Shown: positions 8,181 to 16,977 of the stretch, piece by piece | How positions within the stretch are numbered: position 1 is the first letter of the stretch | Layout of the letters: every line of letters begins with the position of its first letter | Assembly: GCF_026967935.1 (NCBI RefSeq) | Contig: NZ_JAPVBL010000006.1 | Coordinates: 234,051-298,050, forward strand | Length of the DNA: 64,000 nt | Direction of reading: 5' to 3' | From: Modestobacter sp. VKM Ac-2982 | GTDB lineage: Bacteria > Actinomycetota > Actinomycetes > Mycobacteriales > Geodermatophilaceae | Program-made: the position numbers and the translations under genes | Notes under the pieces: model-generated | What the model saw: the letters and a program-made list of their open reading frames with translations, nothing else | What the model was told of the DNA's origin: nothing | Database searches by the model: none

Positions 8181-9088
8181 CCACCTACGCCGCCGACGAC
8201 ATCCGGTCGAACCTGGCCATCGCCACACCGACCCGGACGGTCGACCCCAGCACGCCGATCCGGCCCTCGCAGTGGATCGAGTTCCTGTCGCTCCCGCCGA
8301 CCGAGACCGCGCCGAACGGCAGCCGCACCTGGATCGCCCGGGCGGCGAACCTGGTGATTGCCTACACCGACGCCAAGGCCGGCGACGTCTTCGCCCGCAT
8401 CGGCCAGCCCGACGAGTACACCGTGCTGCTGTACTCCGACAGCGCCCCGGTGACGGTGACCGCCGACGGCGCCACCGAGTCGGTCGCCGAGGAGGCGCTC
8501 GTCGTCGTCCCGCCCGGGGACAGCGAGGTCCGGGTCGATTCCGACGGCGTGCTGATCCGGCTGTTCTCCACGGTGGCCGACGACCTGACCGCGAGCTCGG
8601 TGAACGCGGCGGTGTACGCCGAGCCCGACCTGCGCGCCGCGCCGATGGTGCCCGGGCCGGACCCGGTCGGCGGCTTCCGGCTCCGGGTCTACCGGCTCGC
8701 CGAGACGCCGATCGCCGAGGGGCGCTTCGGGCGGATCTTCCGCACCACCAACCTGATGGTGAACTTCCTCGCCGAGGAGCCCGCCCCGCGCAACGCGCAG
8801 AAGCTGTCGCCGCACACGCACGAGGACTTCGAGCAGATCTCGCTGGCGGTCAAGGGCCGGTTCGTGCACCACATCCGCTACCCGTGGGGTCCGGACTCGG
8901 CCCAGTGGCGCCCGGACGAGAACCGCGAGATCGCCACACCGTCGATCTGCGTCATCCCGCCGCCGACGGTGCACACCACTCAGGGCGTCGGGCCGCACCA
9001 GCAGCTGATCGACCTCTTCTCCCCGCCGCGTGCGGACTTCGCCGCCTCCGGGTGGGTGCTGAACGCCGACGACTACCCGGCCCGGTGA
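8177..9088 (+). CDS. Bicupin-like protein of unknown function
   Basis: The product is 303 residues and starts at an ATG overlapping the BKACE stop (ATGA). The C-terminal half has a clear cupin: SPHTHEDFEQISLAVKGRF supplies the first-motif histidines and glutamate, and a second motif follows near PPTVHTTQGVGPHQQL. The N-terminal half (DVFARIGQPDEYTVLLY ... VVVPPGDSEV) looks like a second, degenerate cupin without metal ligands. I cannot assign it to a named enzyme. An isomerase, decarboxylase or dioxygenase-like step in the surrounding pathway, or a sensor role, are all possible. The tight overlap on both sides argues that it acts in the pathway. Confidence 0.75.
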   Translation: MTTYAADDIRSNLAIATPTRTVDPSTPIRPSQWIEFLSLPPTETAPNGSRTWIARAANLVIAYTDAKAGDVFARIGQPDEYTVLLYSDSAPVTVTADGATESVAEEALVVVPPGDSEVRVDSDGVLIRLFSTVADDLTASSVNAAVYAEPDLRAAPMVPGPDPVGGFRLRVYRLAETPIAEGRFGRIFRTTNLMVNFLAEEPAPRNAQKLSPHTHEDFEQISLAVKGRFVHHIRYPWGPDSAQWRPDENREIATPSICVIPPPTVHTTQGVGPHQQLIDLFSPPRADFAASGWVLNADDYPAR

Positions 9089-9882
9089 GGACGAGCCGCT
9101 TCCGCGCCGCCCTCGCCGACGAGCGGGGACCCGCGCTCGGCACCTGGGTGAAGCTCCCGGCGACGGAGACCATGGAGCTGATCGCCCTGGCCGGCCTGGA
9201 CTTCGTCGTCATCGACCTCGAGCACTCCCCGCTCGACCTGGAGTCCGCCTCCCGGCTGATCGGGACGGCGCTGCACACCGGGGTCTCCCCCGTCGTCCGG
9301 GTGCCCGACCTGCACCCCGGGCTCGTGCAGCGGGTGCTCGACGCCGGGGCCGAGGGCGTGATGGTGCCGCACGTCGACACCGTCGAGCAGGCCCGCGCGG
9401 CGGCCGCCGCGGTCCGCTTCCCGCCGCTGGGCTCCCGGGGCGTGGGGTCCACCAGCCGGGCCGGCGCCTGGGGCGCGACCCCGCTCGCGGAGTACCTGCG
9501 CTACGGCCAGCAGGAGGTGGTGCTCATCGCGCAGATCGAGAGCGCGCTGGGCGTCCGCAACGCCGGCGCCATCGCAGCCGTCGAGGGCGTGGACGCGCTG
9601 CTGGTCGGTGCCGTCGACCTCTCGGTGAGCGAGGGGAAGACGCCGTCGGACCCGGACGTGGTCGCACTGATCGCCTCCGCCGTCGAGGCCGGCCGGACGG
9701 CGGGGGTACCGGTCGGCAACGCCGGCGGGGCCACCGCCGCCTCGGTGCGCGCCTCCGTCGACGCCGGCTTCACCTTCACGCTGCTCAGCAACGACGCCAC
9801 CCTCTTCGGCACCGCGATGAAGGCGGCCGCCGACGCGGGTCGCACCGTGACCTTCGAACGACCTCGACAGGAGACACCATGA
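9085..9882 (+). CDS. HpcH/HpaI family class II aldolase
   Basis: The product is 265 residues from a GTG at 9085 that overlaps the preceding stop (GTGA). Members cleave 4-hydroxy-2-oxo acids to pyruvate plus an aldehyde using a divalent metal. Visible family marks are VVIDLEHSPLD near residue 40 (catalytic His region), GVMVPHVDTVEQAR, PLGSRGVGS (loop binding the carboxylate), IAQIES (Glu metal ligand) and VGAVDLSVSEG (Asp ligand). Its product aldehyde would be a natural substrate for the aldehyde dehydrogenase two genes on. The exact hydroxy-oxo acid is not readable. Confidence 0.9.
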   Translation: MRTSRFRAALADERGPALGTWVKLPATETMELIALAGLDFVVIDLEHSPLDLESASRLIGTALHTGVSPVVRVPDLHPGLVQRVLDAGAEGVMVPHVDTVEQARAAAAAVRFPPLGSRGVGSTSRAGAWGATPLAEYLRYGQQEVVLIAQIESALGVRNAGAIAAVEGVDALLVGAVDLSVSEGKTPSDPDVVALIASAVEAGRTAGVPVGNAGGATAASVRASVDAGFTFTLLSNDATLFGTAMKAAADAGRTVTFERPRQETP

Positions 9883-10643
9883 GTGAGCCGCGATCACCGC
9901 TGGCGGGCACGGTCGTGCTCGTCGTCGGCGCGAGCGCCGGGATCGGCGCGGACACCGCACGGGTGCTGGCCGCCGACGGCGCCAGCCTGATGCTCGTCGC
10001 CCGGAACGCGGGCCCGCTGGAGCTGCTGACCAAGGAGCTCGTGGCCGACGGGCACGACGTCGCCTGCACCACCGGCGACGTCTCCTCGGCCGGGGACGTC
10101 GCCCGGTTCGTCGACGCGACGGTCGAGCGGTTCGGCCGGCTCGACGGCGCCTTCAACAACGCCGCGATGACCCAGGCCGGCCGGCTGGACCAGGTGGCCG
10201 AGGCCGACTTCGACCAGCTCATGGCGGTGAACGTGAAGGGCACCTGGCTGTGCCTCCGCGAGGAGATCCGGGTGATGGAGCACCAGGGATCGGGCTCGAT
10301 CGTCAACGTGAGCAGCATCGGCGGCCTGCGGGGCAGCTCCGGGATGGGCGCCTACCAGGCCAGCAAGCACGCCGTCATCGGCCTCACCCGCACCGCGGCG
10401 CACGACGTCGGGCCGCTGGGCATCCGGGTGAACGTGATCGCGCCCGGCCCCACCGAGACGCCGATGCTGGCCCAGACCCGGGAGGCGATCCCGGGCGGGG
10501 TCGAGGCCCGGATCGCCGCAACCCCGCTGCGCAAGGTGGGTACCGGCCCCGAGGTCGGCAACGTCGTGTCCTTCCTGGTCAGCGACCGGGCCAGCCACCT
10601 GTCCGGTGTGGTCCTGCCGGTGGACGGTGGGTTCGTTGCCTGA
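9879..10643 (+). CDS. Short-chain dehydrogenase/reductase (SDR)
   Basis: The product is 254 residues with a classical SDR layout: VVGASAGIGADTA (NAD(P)-binding glycine motif near residue 17), NNAAM near residue 90, catalytic Ser in NVSSIGG near residue 142, and YQASK (Tyr/Lys pair) near residues 155-159. The end VVLPVDGGFVA is normal for the family. Its ATG overlaps the aldolase stop and is preceded by AGGAG. In this operon it would interconvert a hydroxyl and a keto group, for example making the beta-keto acid for BKACE. Whether it uses NAD or NADP is not clear. Confidence 0.92.
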   Translation: MSEPRSPLAGTVVLVVGASAGIGADTARVLAADGASLMLVARNAGPLELLTKELVADGHDVACTTGDVSSAGDVARFVDATVERFGRLDGAFNNAAMTQAGRLDQVAEADFDQLMAVNVKGTWLCLREEIRVMEHQGSGSIVNVSSIGGLRGSSGMGAYQASKHAVIGLTRTAAHDVGPLGIRVNVIAPGPTETPMLAQTREAIPGGVEARIAATPLRKVGTGPEVGNVVSFLVSDRASHLSGVVLPVDGGFVA

Positions 10644-11862
10644 GCAGATCGGGACGCTGCGGCTGCCTGCCCGGGTGCACGTCGGCTGGGGTGCGCGTGC
10701 CCAGCTGCCCGAGATCGTCGGCCTGCACGGCCGGCGGGTGCTCGCCGTCGTCGACCCGTTCCTGGTCGGCACCGAACTGCTGACCGGCATCGTCGGTGAG
10801 CTGGCCGGCACCGGGATGGAGGTGCAGGTCTACGCCGACATCACCCCCGAGTTGCCGGTCGACACCCTGACCGCGGCCGCCGAGGTGGCCCGCGACTTCG
10901 GCGCGGACGTCGTCCTCGCGATCGGCGGCGGCAGCGCGCTGGACGCGGCCAAGGTCGTGGCGCTGCTGTCCCGCTACGCCGGCCCGCTGTCCCGCTACTA
11001 CGGCGAGAACCTGGTGCCCGGCCCGGTCGTGCCGATCGTGGCGGTGCCGACGACGGCCGGCACCGGCTCGGAGGTCACCCCCGTCGCGGTCGTGTCCGAC
11101 CCGGACCGCGAGCTCAAGGTGGGCATCTCCAGCCCGTTCCTGGTGCCGGCCGCCGCCGTCGTCGACCCCGAGCTGACCCTCGGCGCCCCCGCGTCGGTGA
11201 CCGCCTTCTCCGGCATCGACGCCCTGGTGCACGCGGTGGAGTCCTACACCGCCCGGGAGCTGGACGTCGACTGGACCGCGCCGCTGCCGGTGTTCACCGG
11301 GCGCAACGCCCTGATCGAGCCGATCGCGCTGCAGGCCGCCGGGCACCTGGGTCCGTGGCTGCCGGTCGCCGTCCGGGAGCCCGGCAACCGGCGCGCCCGC
11401 TCCGAGGTCGCCCGCGGGGCGCTGCTCGGCGGGATCGCGTTCGGGTCGACCGGCACCCACCTGTGCCATGCCCTGCAGTACCCGATCGGCGCGCTGACCA
11501 AGACCCCGCACGGCCTGGGCACCGGGCTGATGCTCCCCTACGTCCTCGACGTGCTCCGGCGGGACGCCGACGTCGCCGCGCGGATCGCCACCCTCGGTGC
11601 GGCGCTGGAGGGCATCCCCGCCAGCGAGGCCTCGGCCGAGCGCACCGTCGCCCGGGTGGTGCAACTGAACGCGGAGATCGGGGTCCCCGCCGACCTGGCC
11701 GCCATCGGCCTCGACCATGACCAGCTGCCGCACATCGCCGACCTCGCGCTGCGGTCAGCGCGGTTGCTGGCGATCGCACCGGTCGACCCCACCCGGGACC
11801 TGCTGCTGGAGGTCCTCGAGAACGCCCTCACCGGAACCCGTACCGATCGGAGCGACGCATGA
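10636..11862 (+). CDS. Iron-containing alcohol dehydrogenase
   Basis: The product is about 408 residues. I chose the TTG at 10636 because GGTGGG sits about 5 bases upstream and the N-terminus then matches the family; a GTG at 10627 is an alternative. It overlaps the SDR stop by 8 bases. Motifs are LAIGGGSALDAAK (nucleotide binding), VPTTAGTGSEVTP, FSGIDALVHAVESY (Asp/His metal ligands), GTHLCHALQYP and TPHGLGTGLMLPYVL (the two further His ligands). Fe-ADH family proteins include maleylacetate reductases and 1,2-diol or semialdehyde reductases. It overlaps the following aldehyde dehydrogenase, so an alcohol-to-acid sequence is plausible. Confidence 0.9.
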   Translation: MPEQIGTLRLPARVHVGWGARAQLPEIVGLHGRRVLAVVDPFLVGTELLTGIVGELAGTGMEVQVYADITPELPVDTLTAAAEVARDFGADVVLAIGGGSALDAAKVVALLSRYAGPLSRYYGENLVPGPVVPIVAVPTTAGTGSEVTPVAVVSDPDRELKVGISSPFLVPAAAVVDPELTLGAPASVTAFSGIDALVHAVESYTARELDVDWTAPLPVFTGRNALIEPIALQAAGHLGPWLPVAVREPGNRRARSEVARGALLGGIAFGSTGTHLCHALQYPIGALTKTPHGLGTGLMLPYVLDVLRRDADVAARIATLGAALEGIPASEASAERTVARVVQLNAEIGVPADLAAIGLDHDQLPHIADLALRSARLLAIAPVDPTRDLLLEVLENALTGTRTDRSDA

Positions 11863-13286
11863 ACCTGCAGACCGACCTCTTCATCGACGGGGAGTGGCGG
11901 CCCGGTTCCGACGGCCGCCGGTTCGACGTCGTCGACCCCGCCGACTCCACGGTCATCGCGGGCTTCGCTGTCGCCACCGAGGCCGACTGCATGGCCGCCG
12001 TGGACGCCGCGGCCGCCGCGCAGGAGGGGTGGGCGGCGACCGCCCCGCGCCGGCGCAGCGAGCTGCTCCGCGCCGCCTACGACGTGCTGACCGAGGAGGT
12101 CGAGCACTTCGCCGAGCTGATGGTGCGGGAGAACGGCAAGAGCTGGTCCGACGCCATGGGCGAGGCCGGCTACGCCAAGGAGTTCTTCCGCTGGTTCGCC
12201 GAGGAGGCCGTGCGGGTGCCGGGTGACTACCGGCTCTCCCCCGCCGGTGACAAGCGGATCGTGGTCGACCGGCAGCCGATCGGCGTCTCGCTGCTGATCA
12301 CGCCGTGGAACTTCCCGGCCGCGATGGCGACCCGCAAGCTCGCCCCGGCACTCGCGGCCGGCTGCACGACCATCCTCAAGCCCGCCCGCGAGACGCCGCT
12401 CACCGCCGCCTACGTCGTCGACGTGCTGCACCGCGTCGGGGTCCCGCGCGGCGTGGTCAACCTGGTGACGCCGATGCCCACCGGCCCGCTGGTGAAGGCG
12501 ATGCTCGACCGCCCGGAGGTGCGGAAGCTGTCGTTCACCGGGTCGACCGAGGTCGGCCGCGAGCTGCTGCACGCCTGCGCCGACCGGGTGGTCAGCGCCT
12601 CGATGGAGCTGGGCGGCAACGCGCCGCTGATCGTGCTGCCCGGCGCCGACCTCGACGTCACGGTGGAGGGTGCGCTGCTGGCGAAGATGCGCAACGGCGG
12701 CTCGGCCTGCACGGCGGCCAACCGCTTCTACGTGCACAGCTCGCTGCACGACGAGTTCGTCGCCCGGATGGACACCGCCCTGGCCAAGGTCGCCGTCGGG
12801 CCGGGGCTGGACCGCGCCAACGACCTCGGCGCCCTCGTGTCGGTGCACGAGCGGGACAAGGTGGCCGGCCTGGTCGACGACGCCGTGGCCGCAGGCGCGA
12901 CCGTCGTCCGCGGCGGCACCGCCTCGGCCGAGGGGGCCTTCTACGACGCGACGCTGCTCACCGACGTGGTGCACGGCTCGTCGATCAGCACGACGGAGAT
13001 CTTCGGCCCGGTGACCGCAGTGGTCCGCTTCGACGACGTGGACGACGCCGTCCGGATGGCCAACGACACGATCTACGGGCTGATGGCCTACGTGTTCGGC
13101 GAGGAGCGGGAGGCGATGGCGGTCGCCCGCCGGATGGAGGCGGGGATGGTCGCGGTGAACCGCGGCGTCGTCAGCGACCCGGCGGCCCCGTTCGGCGGCG
13201 TCAAGCAGAGCGGCCTGGGCCGCGAGGGCAGCTCCGAGGGCATCCTGGAGTTCCTCGAGGAGAAGTACATCGCCCTGACCGCGTGA
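11859..13286 (+). CDS. NAD(P)-dependent aldehyde dehydrogenase (succinate-semialdehyde type)
   Basis: The product is 475 residues, full length for the family. The cofactor-binding and catalytic marks are all present: LITPWNFPAAMATRK near residue 145, FTGSTEVGRELL near residue 225, the general-base Glu in MELGGNAPL, the catalytic Cys in NGGSACTAANR near residue 285, and the C-terminal PFGGVKQSGLGREG. The closest feel is to the succinate-semialdehyde/lactaldehyde dehydrogenase group. Its ATG overlaps the alcohol dehydrogenase stop (ATGA). It is the last gene of the operon, followed by a strong hairpin. Confidence 0.92.
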   Translation: MNLQTDLFIDGEWRPGSDGRRFDVVDPADSTVIAGFAVATEADCMAAVDAAAAAQEGWAATAPRRRSELLRAAYDVLTEEVEHFAELMVRENGKSWSDAMGEAGYAKEFFRWFAEEAVRVPGDYRLSPAGDKRIVVDRQPIGVSLLITPWNFPAAMATRKLAPALAAGCTTILKPARETPLTAAYVVDVLHRVGVPRGVVNLVTPMPTGPLVKAMLDRPEVRKLSFTGSTEVGRELLHACADRVVSASMELGGNAPLIVLPGADLDVTVEGALLAKMRNGGSACTAANRFYVHSSLHDEFVARMDTALAKVAVGPGLDRANDLGALVSVHERDKVAGLVDDAVAAGATVVRGGTASAEGAFYDATLLTDVVHGSSISTTEIFGPVTAVVRFDDVDDAVRMANDTIYGLMAYVFGEEREAMAVARRMEAGMVAVNRGVVSDPAAPFGGVKQSGLGREGSSEGILEFLEEKYIALTA

Positions 13287-13313
13287 CCCCGGCGCGGCCC
13301 GGTCGCGGGTGGT

Positions 13314-13365
13314 GATGTGCACGGAGGGCGGGTTCCCGATCGGGAACCCGCCCTCGTCGCACATC
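13314..13365. terminator. Bidirectional terminator, 32-bp perfect palindrome with outer stem
   Basis: Bases 13324-13355 form a perfect palindrome with arms GAGGGCGGGTTCCC around GATC. An outer stem GATGTGC (13314-13320) / GCACATC (13359-13365) extends it past a small internal bulge. It lies between two convergent genes and can serve both. Confidence 0.8.
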
Positions 13366-13384
13366 GCCCGGCGGGCCGGTCCGC

Positions 13385-14494
13385 TCAAGCGGGCGCGCCC
13401 GCCGCGGCGTCGGGGAGCCGCACGGCCATCGCCCGGGTGCAGTTCCGGCCGCCCCGCTTGGCCGCGTAGAGCGCCCGGTCAGCGGCATCCGTCATGGCGC
13501 GGAGGGACAGCGCCTCGTCCCGCGCACTGGTGACCCCCGCCGAGACGGTGACCGACAGCCCGGCCAGCGGAGCTGCCGCGACCGAGGCCCGGATCCGCTC
13601 GGCCACGGCCACCGCTTCCGGCTGGTCGTGGCCGGGGAGCAGCACGAGGAACTCCTCGCCGCCCATCCGGTAGACCAGGTCGGTGCTGCGCACCGCCGTC
13701 CGGAGTCGGTCGGCGAAGGCCTGCAGCACCTCGTCACCCCGCGCATGACCGTGGCTGTCGTTGACCACCTTGAAGTGGTCGAGGTCGAGCACCACCAGGC
13801 CGAGCTCGCGGTCCAGCGCCCGCGCCTGCGCCCGCGCGTCGGCGAACCGGTCGGTCAGCGATGCCCGGTTGAACAGGCCGGTGAGCGGATCGACCACCGC
13901 ACCGTCCCGGGCGGTCAGGTCGGAGGTGGCCAGGAAGTGCCCGGCGAGGGCCAGGCAGCCCAGCACGGCGAAGAAGCCGGGCAGGACCAGCCAGGGCGGT
14001 GCGGGCTCGGTGCGGGGCAGGAGCGTGGCGCCCAGCGTGGCGGCCACCGCGAGGAGCCCGCAGCCGCTCACCGCGGTCAACAGCACCTGCGGTCGGAACA
14101 GCACGGCCTGGGTGAACAGCGGCACGACCAGCAGCGTCAGCAGCGGACTGCCCAGGCCGCCGGTGAGCGCCACCTGCACGGCCATGGCGATCTGCAGCAG
14201 CATGAAGGTGGCCGCCCCGGCGACTTCCGGGTGGCGGGCCCGGTCGGTGACGGCGAGCCCCAGGGCCATGGTGGCCCCGGTGATCACGAACATGACGAGC
14301 AGCCACGGCCCGTACCAGATGGACGAGAGCAGGGTCATCGAGCCCAGGGCGACCCCGAACAGGTGGCCCTTGCGCATGCGCGCGTGCATGTCCCGGTAGC
14401 GCCGCTGGTCGGTGGCGCTACCGCACAACCACCGCAGCGCACCCGACCAGGCCGCCCGACCTGGGGACCCGGCCGTGGTCACGGCGGCTGACAT
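13385..14494 (-). CDS. Membrane-anchored GGDEF diguanylate cyclase
   Basis: The product is about 369 residues from the ATG at 14494 (MSAAVTTAG); later in-frame ATGs near 14389 are possible because no strong ribosome site marks the start. Roughly six transmembrane helices (residues about 45-190) are followed by a GGDEF domain (about 205-360). The active-site motif is GGEEF, with LVVLDLDHFKVVNDSHGHARGD upstream, so cyclase activity is expected. I see no RxxD product-inhibition site immediately before the motif. The membrane part resembles a generic sensory MHYT-free module rather than a named domain. It would synthesise c-di-GMP in response to an unknown membrane signal. Confidence 0.88.
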   Translation of the reverse strand: MSAAVTTAGSPGRAAWSGALRWLCGSATDQRRYRDMHARMRKGHLFGVALGSMTLLSSIWYGPWLLVMFVITGATMALGLAVTDRARHPEVAGAATFMLLQIAMAVQVALTGGLGSPLLTLLVVPLFTQAVLFRPQVLLTAVSGCGLLAVAATLGATLLPRTEPAPPWLVLPGFFAVLGCLALAGHFLATSDLTARDGAVVDPLTGLFNRASLTDRFADARAQARALDRELGLVVLDLDHFKVVNDSHGHARGDEVLQAFADRLRTAVRSTDLVYRMGGEEFLVLLPGHDQPEAVAVAERIRASVAAAPLAGLSVTVSAGVTSARDEALSLRAMTDAADRALYAAKRGGRNCTRAMAVRLPDAAAGAPA

Positions 14495-14679
14495 GCCCCT
14501 GGGATCGGTACCACCGGCCCGTTGGTGTACCCCGTGACCGCATGTCACCACCCCAAGGGAGGACGACGAGCCCGGACCGTCGGCTATCGTCGGTGCAGTC
14601 TTTGAAATCCGTGTGTAACAACCTGCGGCCGGCGTCCCCGGTGTGAGCAAGGCGGCACGCCCTACCCGCAGCAGAGGTC

Positions 14680-15936
14680 ATGTTCCACACGCGCGCTCCC
14701 CGCACCGAGCTCATCCGGCACGCCGGGCTCTCCTACTTCCCGCTCGCCTTCATCGCGCGGCTCCCCTTCGCGATGATGGTGGTCGGCGTCCTCACCCTCG
14801 TCGTCGCCGAACGCGGCTCGGTGACCCTCGGCGGGCTCAACTCCGCCGCCGCCGGCATCGGCACCGCCCTCGCCGGGCCACTGCTCGGCGCGGCCGCCGA
14901 CCGGCTCGGCCAGCGCCGGGTCCTCGTCCCGGTCGGGCTGGTCAACGCGACCCTGCTCGGCGCCTTCCCGTTCGTCGTCGCCAGCAGCACCCCGGCTCTC
15001 GCCCTGCTCGCCATGTCGGTGCTGATCGGCGCCTCGGCGCCGCAGATCGCGCCGATGTCGCGCACCCGGCTGGTCGCCATCATCAAGCGGTCGGTCCAGC
15101 GCAACCAGCGCGCGCGGGTGCTGAACGGGACGATGGCCTACGAGTCCGCCGCCGACGAGACCGTCTTCATCGTCGGCCCCTTCCTCGTCGGACTGCTCGC
15201 CACCGCCGTCGCCCCCTGGCTGGCCATCGCCGGCGCCTCCGCGTTGACGTTCGTCTTCGTCACCTGGTTCGCGCTGCACCCCACCGGGCGGCTGCACCCC
15301 GGCGCGCAGGACGCCCGCCACGAACAGGCCCCCGCCCGGGAACTCGCCCGCTTCCCGCTGGTCACCGTCGTGACCGGCACGCTCGGCATCGGCCTCTTCT
15401 TCGGCGCCACCCTCACCTCGCTCACCGGCTTCCTCGCCGCCGACAGCAGCGGCGACCGCGCCGGGCTCCTCTACGGCGTCATGGGCATCGGATCGGCCGG
15501 CCTTGCCCTGGGGTCGGCGGCGTTCCCCGAGCGGTTCAGCCTGCGGGCCCGGTGGCTGGTCTTCGGGTCGCTGATGCTCGCCGCCGCGATCCTCTACGCA
15601 GCCGCCCGGTCGGAGCTGACGCTGATCGTGGCCCTCGCCGTCCTCGGCTGCGGCATCGGGCCGACCCTGGTCAGCCAGTACAGCCTCGCCGCCAAGTTCA
15701 GCCCGCTCGGCCGCTCGGCGACCACCATGACGCTGCTCGGGTCCGCCGTCGTCGTCGGGCAGGCGCTCTCCTCCGCCGTCACCGGTGTCGTCGTCGACCA
15801 GCTCGGCGCCGACACCGCGCTCGTCCTGCCCGCCGTCGCCGCCGCGATCGTGGTCGCCGCCGGGATCGCCCACGCCACCTCGACACCGGACGTCGTCCAC
15901 CAGCCGGAGCCGGAGCGGGAGCTGGTCCCCGCCTGA
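14680..15936 (+). CDS. Major facilitator superfamily (MFS) transporter
   Basis: The product is 418 residues with about twelve hydrophobic helices and the MFS loop 2-3 motif GAAADRLGQRRVL near residue 70. The first helix region (LSYFPLAFIARLPFAMMVVG) and the N-half ending VLNGTMAYESAADETVFIVGPFL are typical of a group of actinobacterial exporters annotated as MFS transporters of unknown substrate. The start is the ATG at 14680, with AGAGG immediately upstream, a short spacing. It is divergent from the GGDEF gene with 185 bases between. Nothing nearby indicates its substrate. Confidence 0.88.
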   Translation: MFHTRAPRTELIRHAGLSYFPLAFIARLPFAMMVVGVLTLVVAERGSVTLGGLNSAAAGIGTALAGPLLGAAADRLGQRRVLVPVGLVNATLLGAFPFVVASSTPALALLAMSVLIGASAPQIAPMSRTRLVAIIKRSVQRNQRARVLNGTMAYESAADETVFIVGPFLVGLLATAVAPWLAIAGASALTFVFVTWFALHPTGRLHPGAQDARHEQAPARELARFPLVTVVTGTLGIGLFFGATLTSLTGFLAADSSGDRAGLLYGVMGIGSAGLALGSAAFPERFSLRARWLVFGSLMLAAAILYAAARSELTLIVALAVLGCGIGPTLVSQYSLAAKFSPLGRSATTMTLLGSAVVVGQALSSAVTGVVVDQLGADTALVLPAVAAAIVVAAGIAHATSTPDVVHQPEPERELVPA

Positions 15937-16051
15937 CGGAGCGACGGCGGGCTCCTTCGGAGGCACAGCGGTGCCACAGTGGGCGGACGTCCAGCTCACC
16001 GGACCACGGCCGAGGGTTCTGCGTACCGGACGTCGAACGACAGGAGCCACC

Positions 16052-16954
16052 GTGCCCGCGCAGCCCCAGCAGAGCCCCAGCTACGAAGGACGCCCGCTCC
16101 CCCGCCCCGAGGACGAGCTCGTCGACCAGGGCCTCGGCTTCGACCTGGGCACCCTGGTCACCCGCCGGCGGATGCTCGCCGTCCTCGGCATCGGCGCGGC
16201 CGGCGTCGGCCTCGCCGCCTGCGGCGGGACGAGCGGCACGTCGCGCGCGACGCCGTCGGCGAGCGGGACGACGGCCGGCGCGCTGACCGAGATCCCGGAC
16301 GAGACGGCCGGCCCCTTCCCCGGGGACGGGTCCAACGGGCCGGACGTGCTGGAGCAGAGCGGCATCGTCCGCAGCGACATCCGGTCCAGCTTCGGCGAGG
16401 CCAGCGGCACCGCCGAGGGCGTCCCGATGACCCTGGAACTGACCGTCCGCGACCTGACCAACGGCGGTGTGCCTTTCGCCGGCGTCGCCGTCTACGTGTG
16501 GCACTGCGACCGCGACGGCAGGTACTCGATGTACTCCGACGGGGTCACGGAGGAGAACTACCTGCGCGGCGTGCAGATCGCCGATGCCACCGGCACGGTC
16601 AGCTTCACCAGCATCGTCCCGGCCTGCTACCCCGGGCGCTGGCCGCACGTCCACTTCGAGGTCTACCCCGACCAGGCCAGCATCACCGACGCGACCACCG
16701 CCCTCGCCACCTCCCAGGTGGCACTGCCGAAGGACGTCTGCGACGCCGCCTACGCGACCGACGGCTACTCGGCCTCCGTGCGGACCCTCGCCCAGATCAC
16801 CCTGACCAGCGACAACGTCTTCGGTGAGGACGGCGGCGCCAGCCAGCTGGCCACCGCCCGCGGAGACCTGTCCAGCGGCTGGACCGTCTCCCTCCCGGTC
16901 GGTGTCGACACCACGACGACGCCCAGCGCCGGGGCCCGCGGCCCGCGCGGCTGA
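16052..16954 (+). CDS. Exported intradiol ring-cleavage dioxygenase-like lipoprotein
   Basis: The product is 300 residues from a GTG at 16052 with AGGAG 6 bases upstream. After about 30 polar residues there is a Tat-like signal: TRRRMLAVLGIG, a hydrophobic stretch and the lipobox GLAAC, so it is probably an exported lipoprotein. The mature part has the intradiol dioxygenase fold: a beta-sheet core with VYVWHCDRDGRYSMY (Tyr ligand region) and CYPGRWPHVHFEVY, which holds the HxH iron ligands. Related secreted 'protocatechuate 3,4-dioxygenase beta-like' proteins occur in actinobacteria, and their physiological aromatic substrate is poorly known. The 26-base gap to the next gene suggests co-transcription. 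Confidence 0.88.
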   Translation: MPAQPQQSPSYEGRPLPRPEDELVDQGLGFDLGTLVTRRRMLAVLGIGAAGVGLAACGGTSGTSRATPSASGTTAGALTEIPDETAGPFPGDGSNGPDVLEQSGIVRSDIRSSFGEASGTAEGVPMTLELTVRDLTNGGVPFAGVAVYVWHCDRDGRYSMYSDGVTEENYLRGVQIADATGTVSFTSIVPACYPGRWPHVHFEVYPDQASITDATTALATSQVALPKDVCDAAYATDGYSASVRTLAQITLTSDNVFGEDGGASQLATARGDLSSGWTVSLPVGVDTTTTPSAGARGPRG

Positions 16955-16977
16955 CCGGACCGGCGAGACTGCCGGGC

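Noticed and set aside
13324-13355. Perfect 32-bp palindrome as an insertion-sequence end or attachment site
   Set aside because: It lies exactly between convergent stops, has no partner copy in the window and no transposase or integrase nearby. Terminator is the simpler reading.
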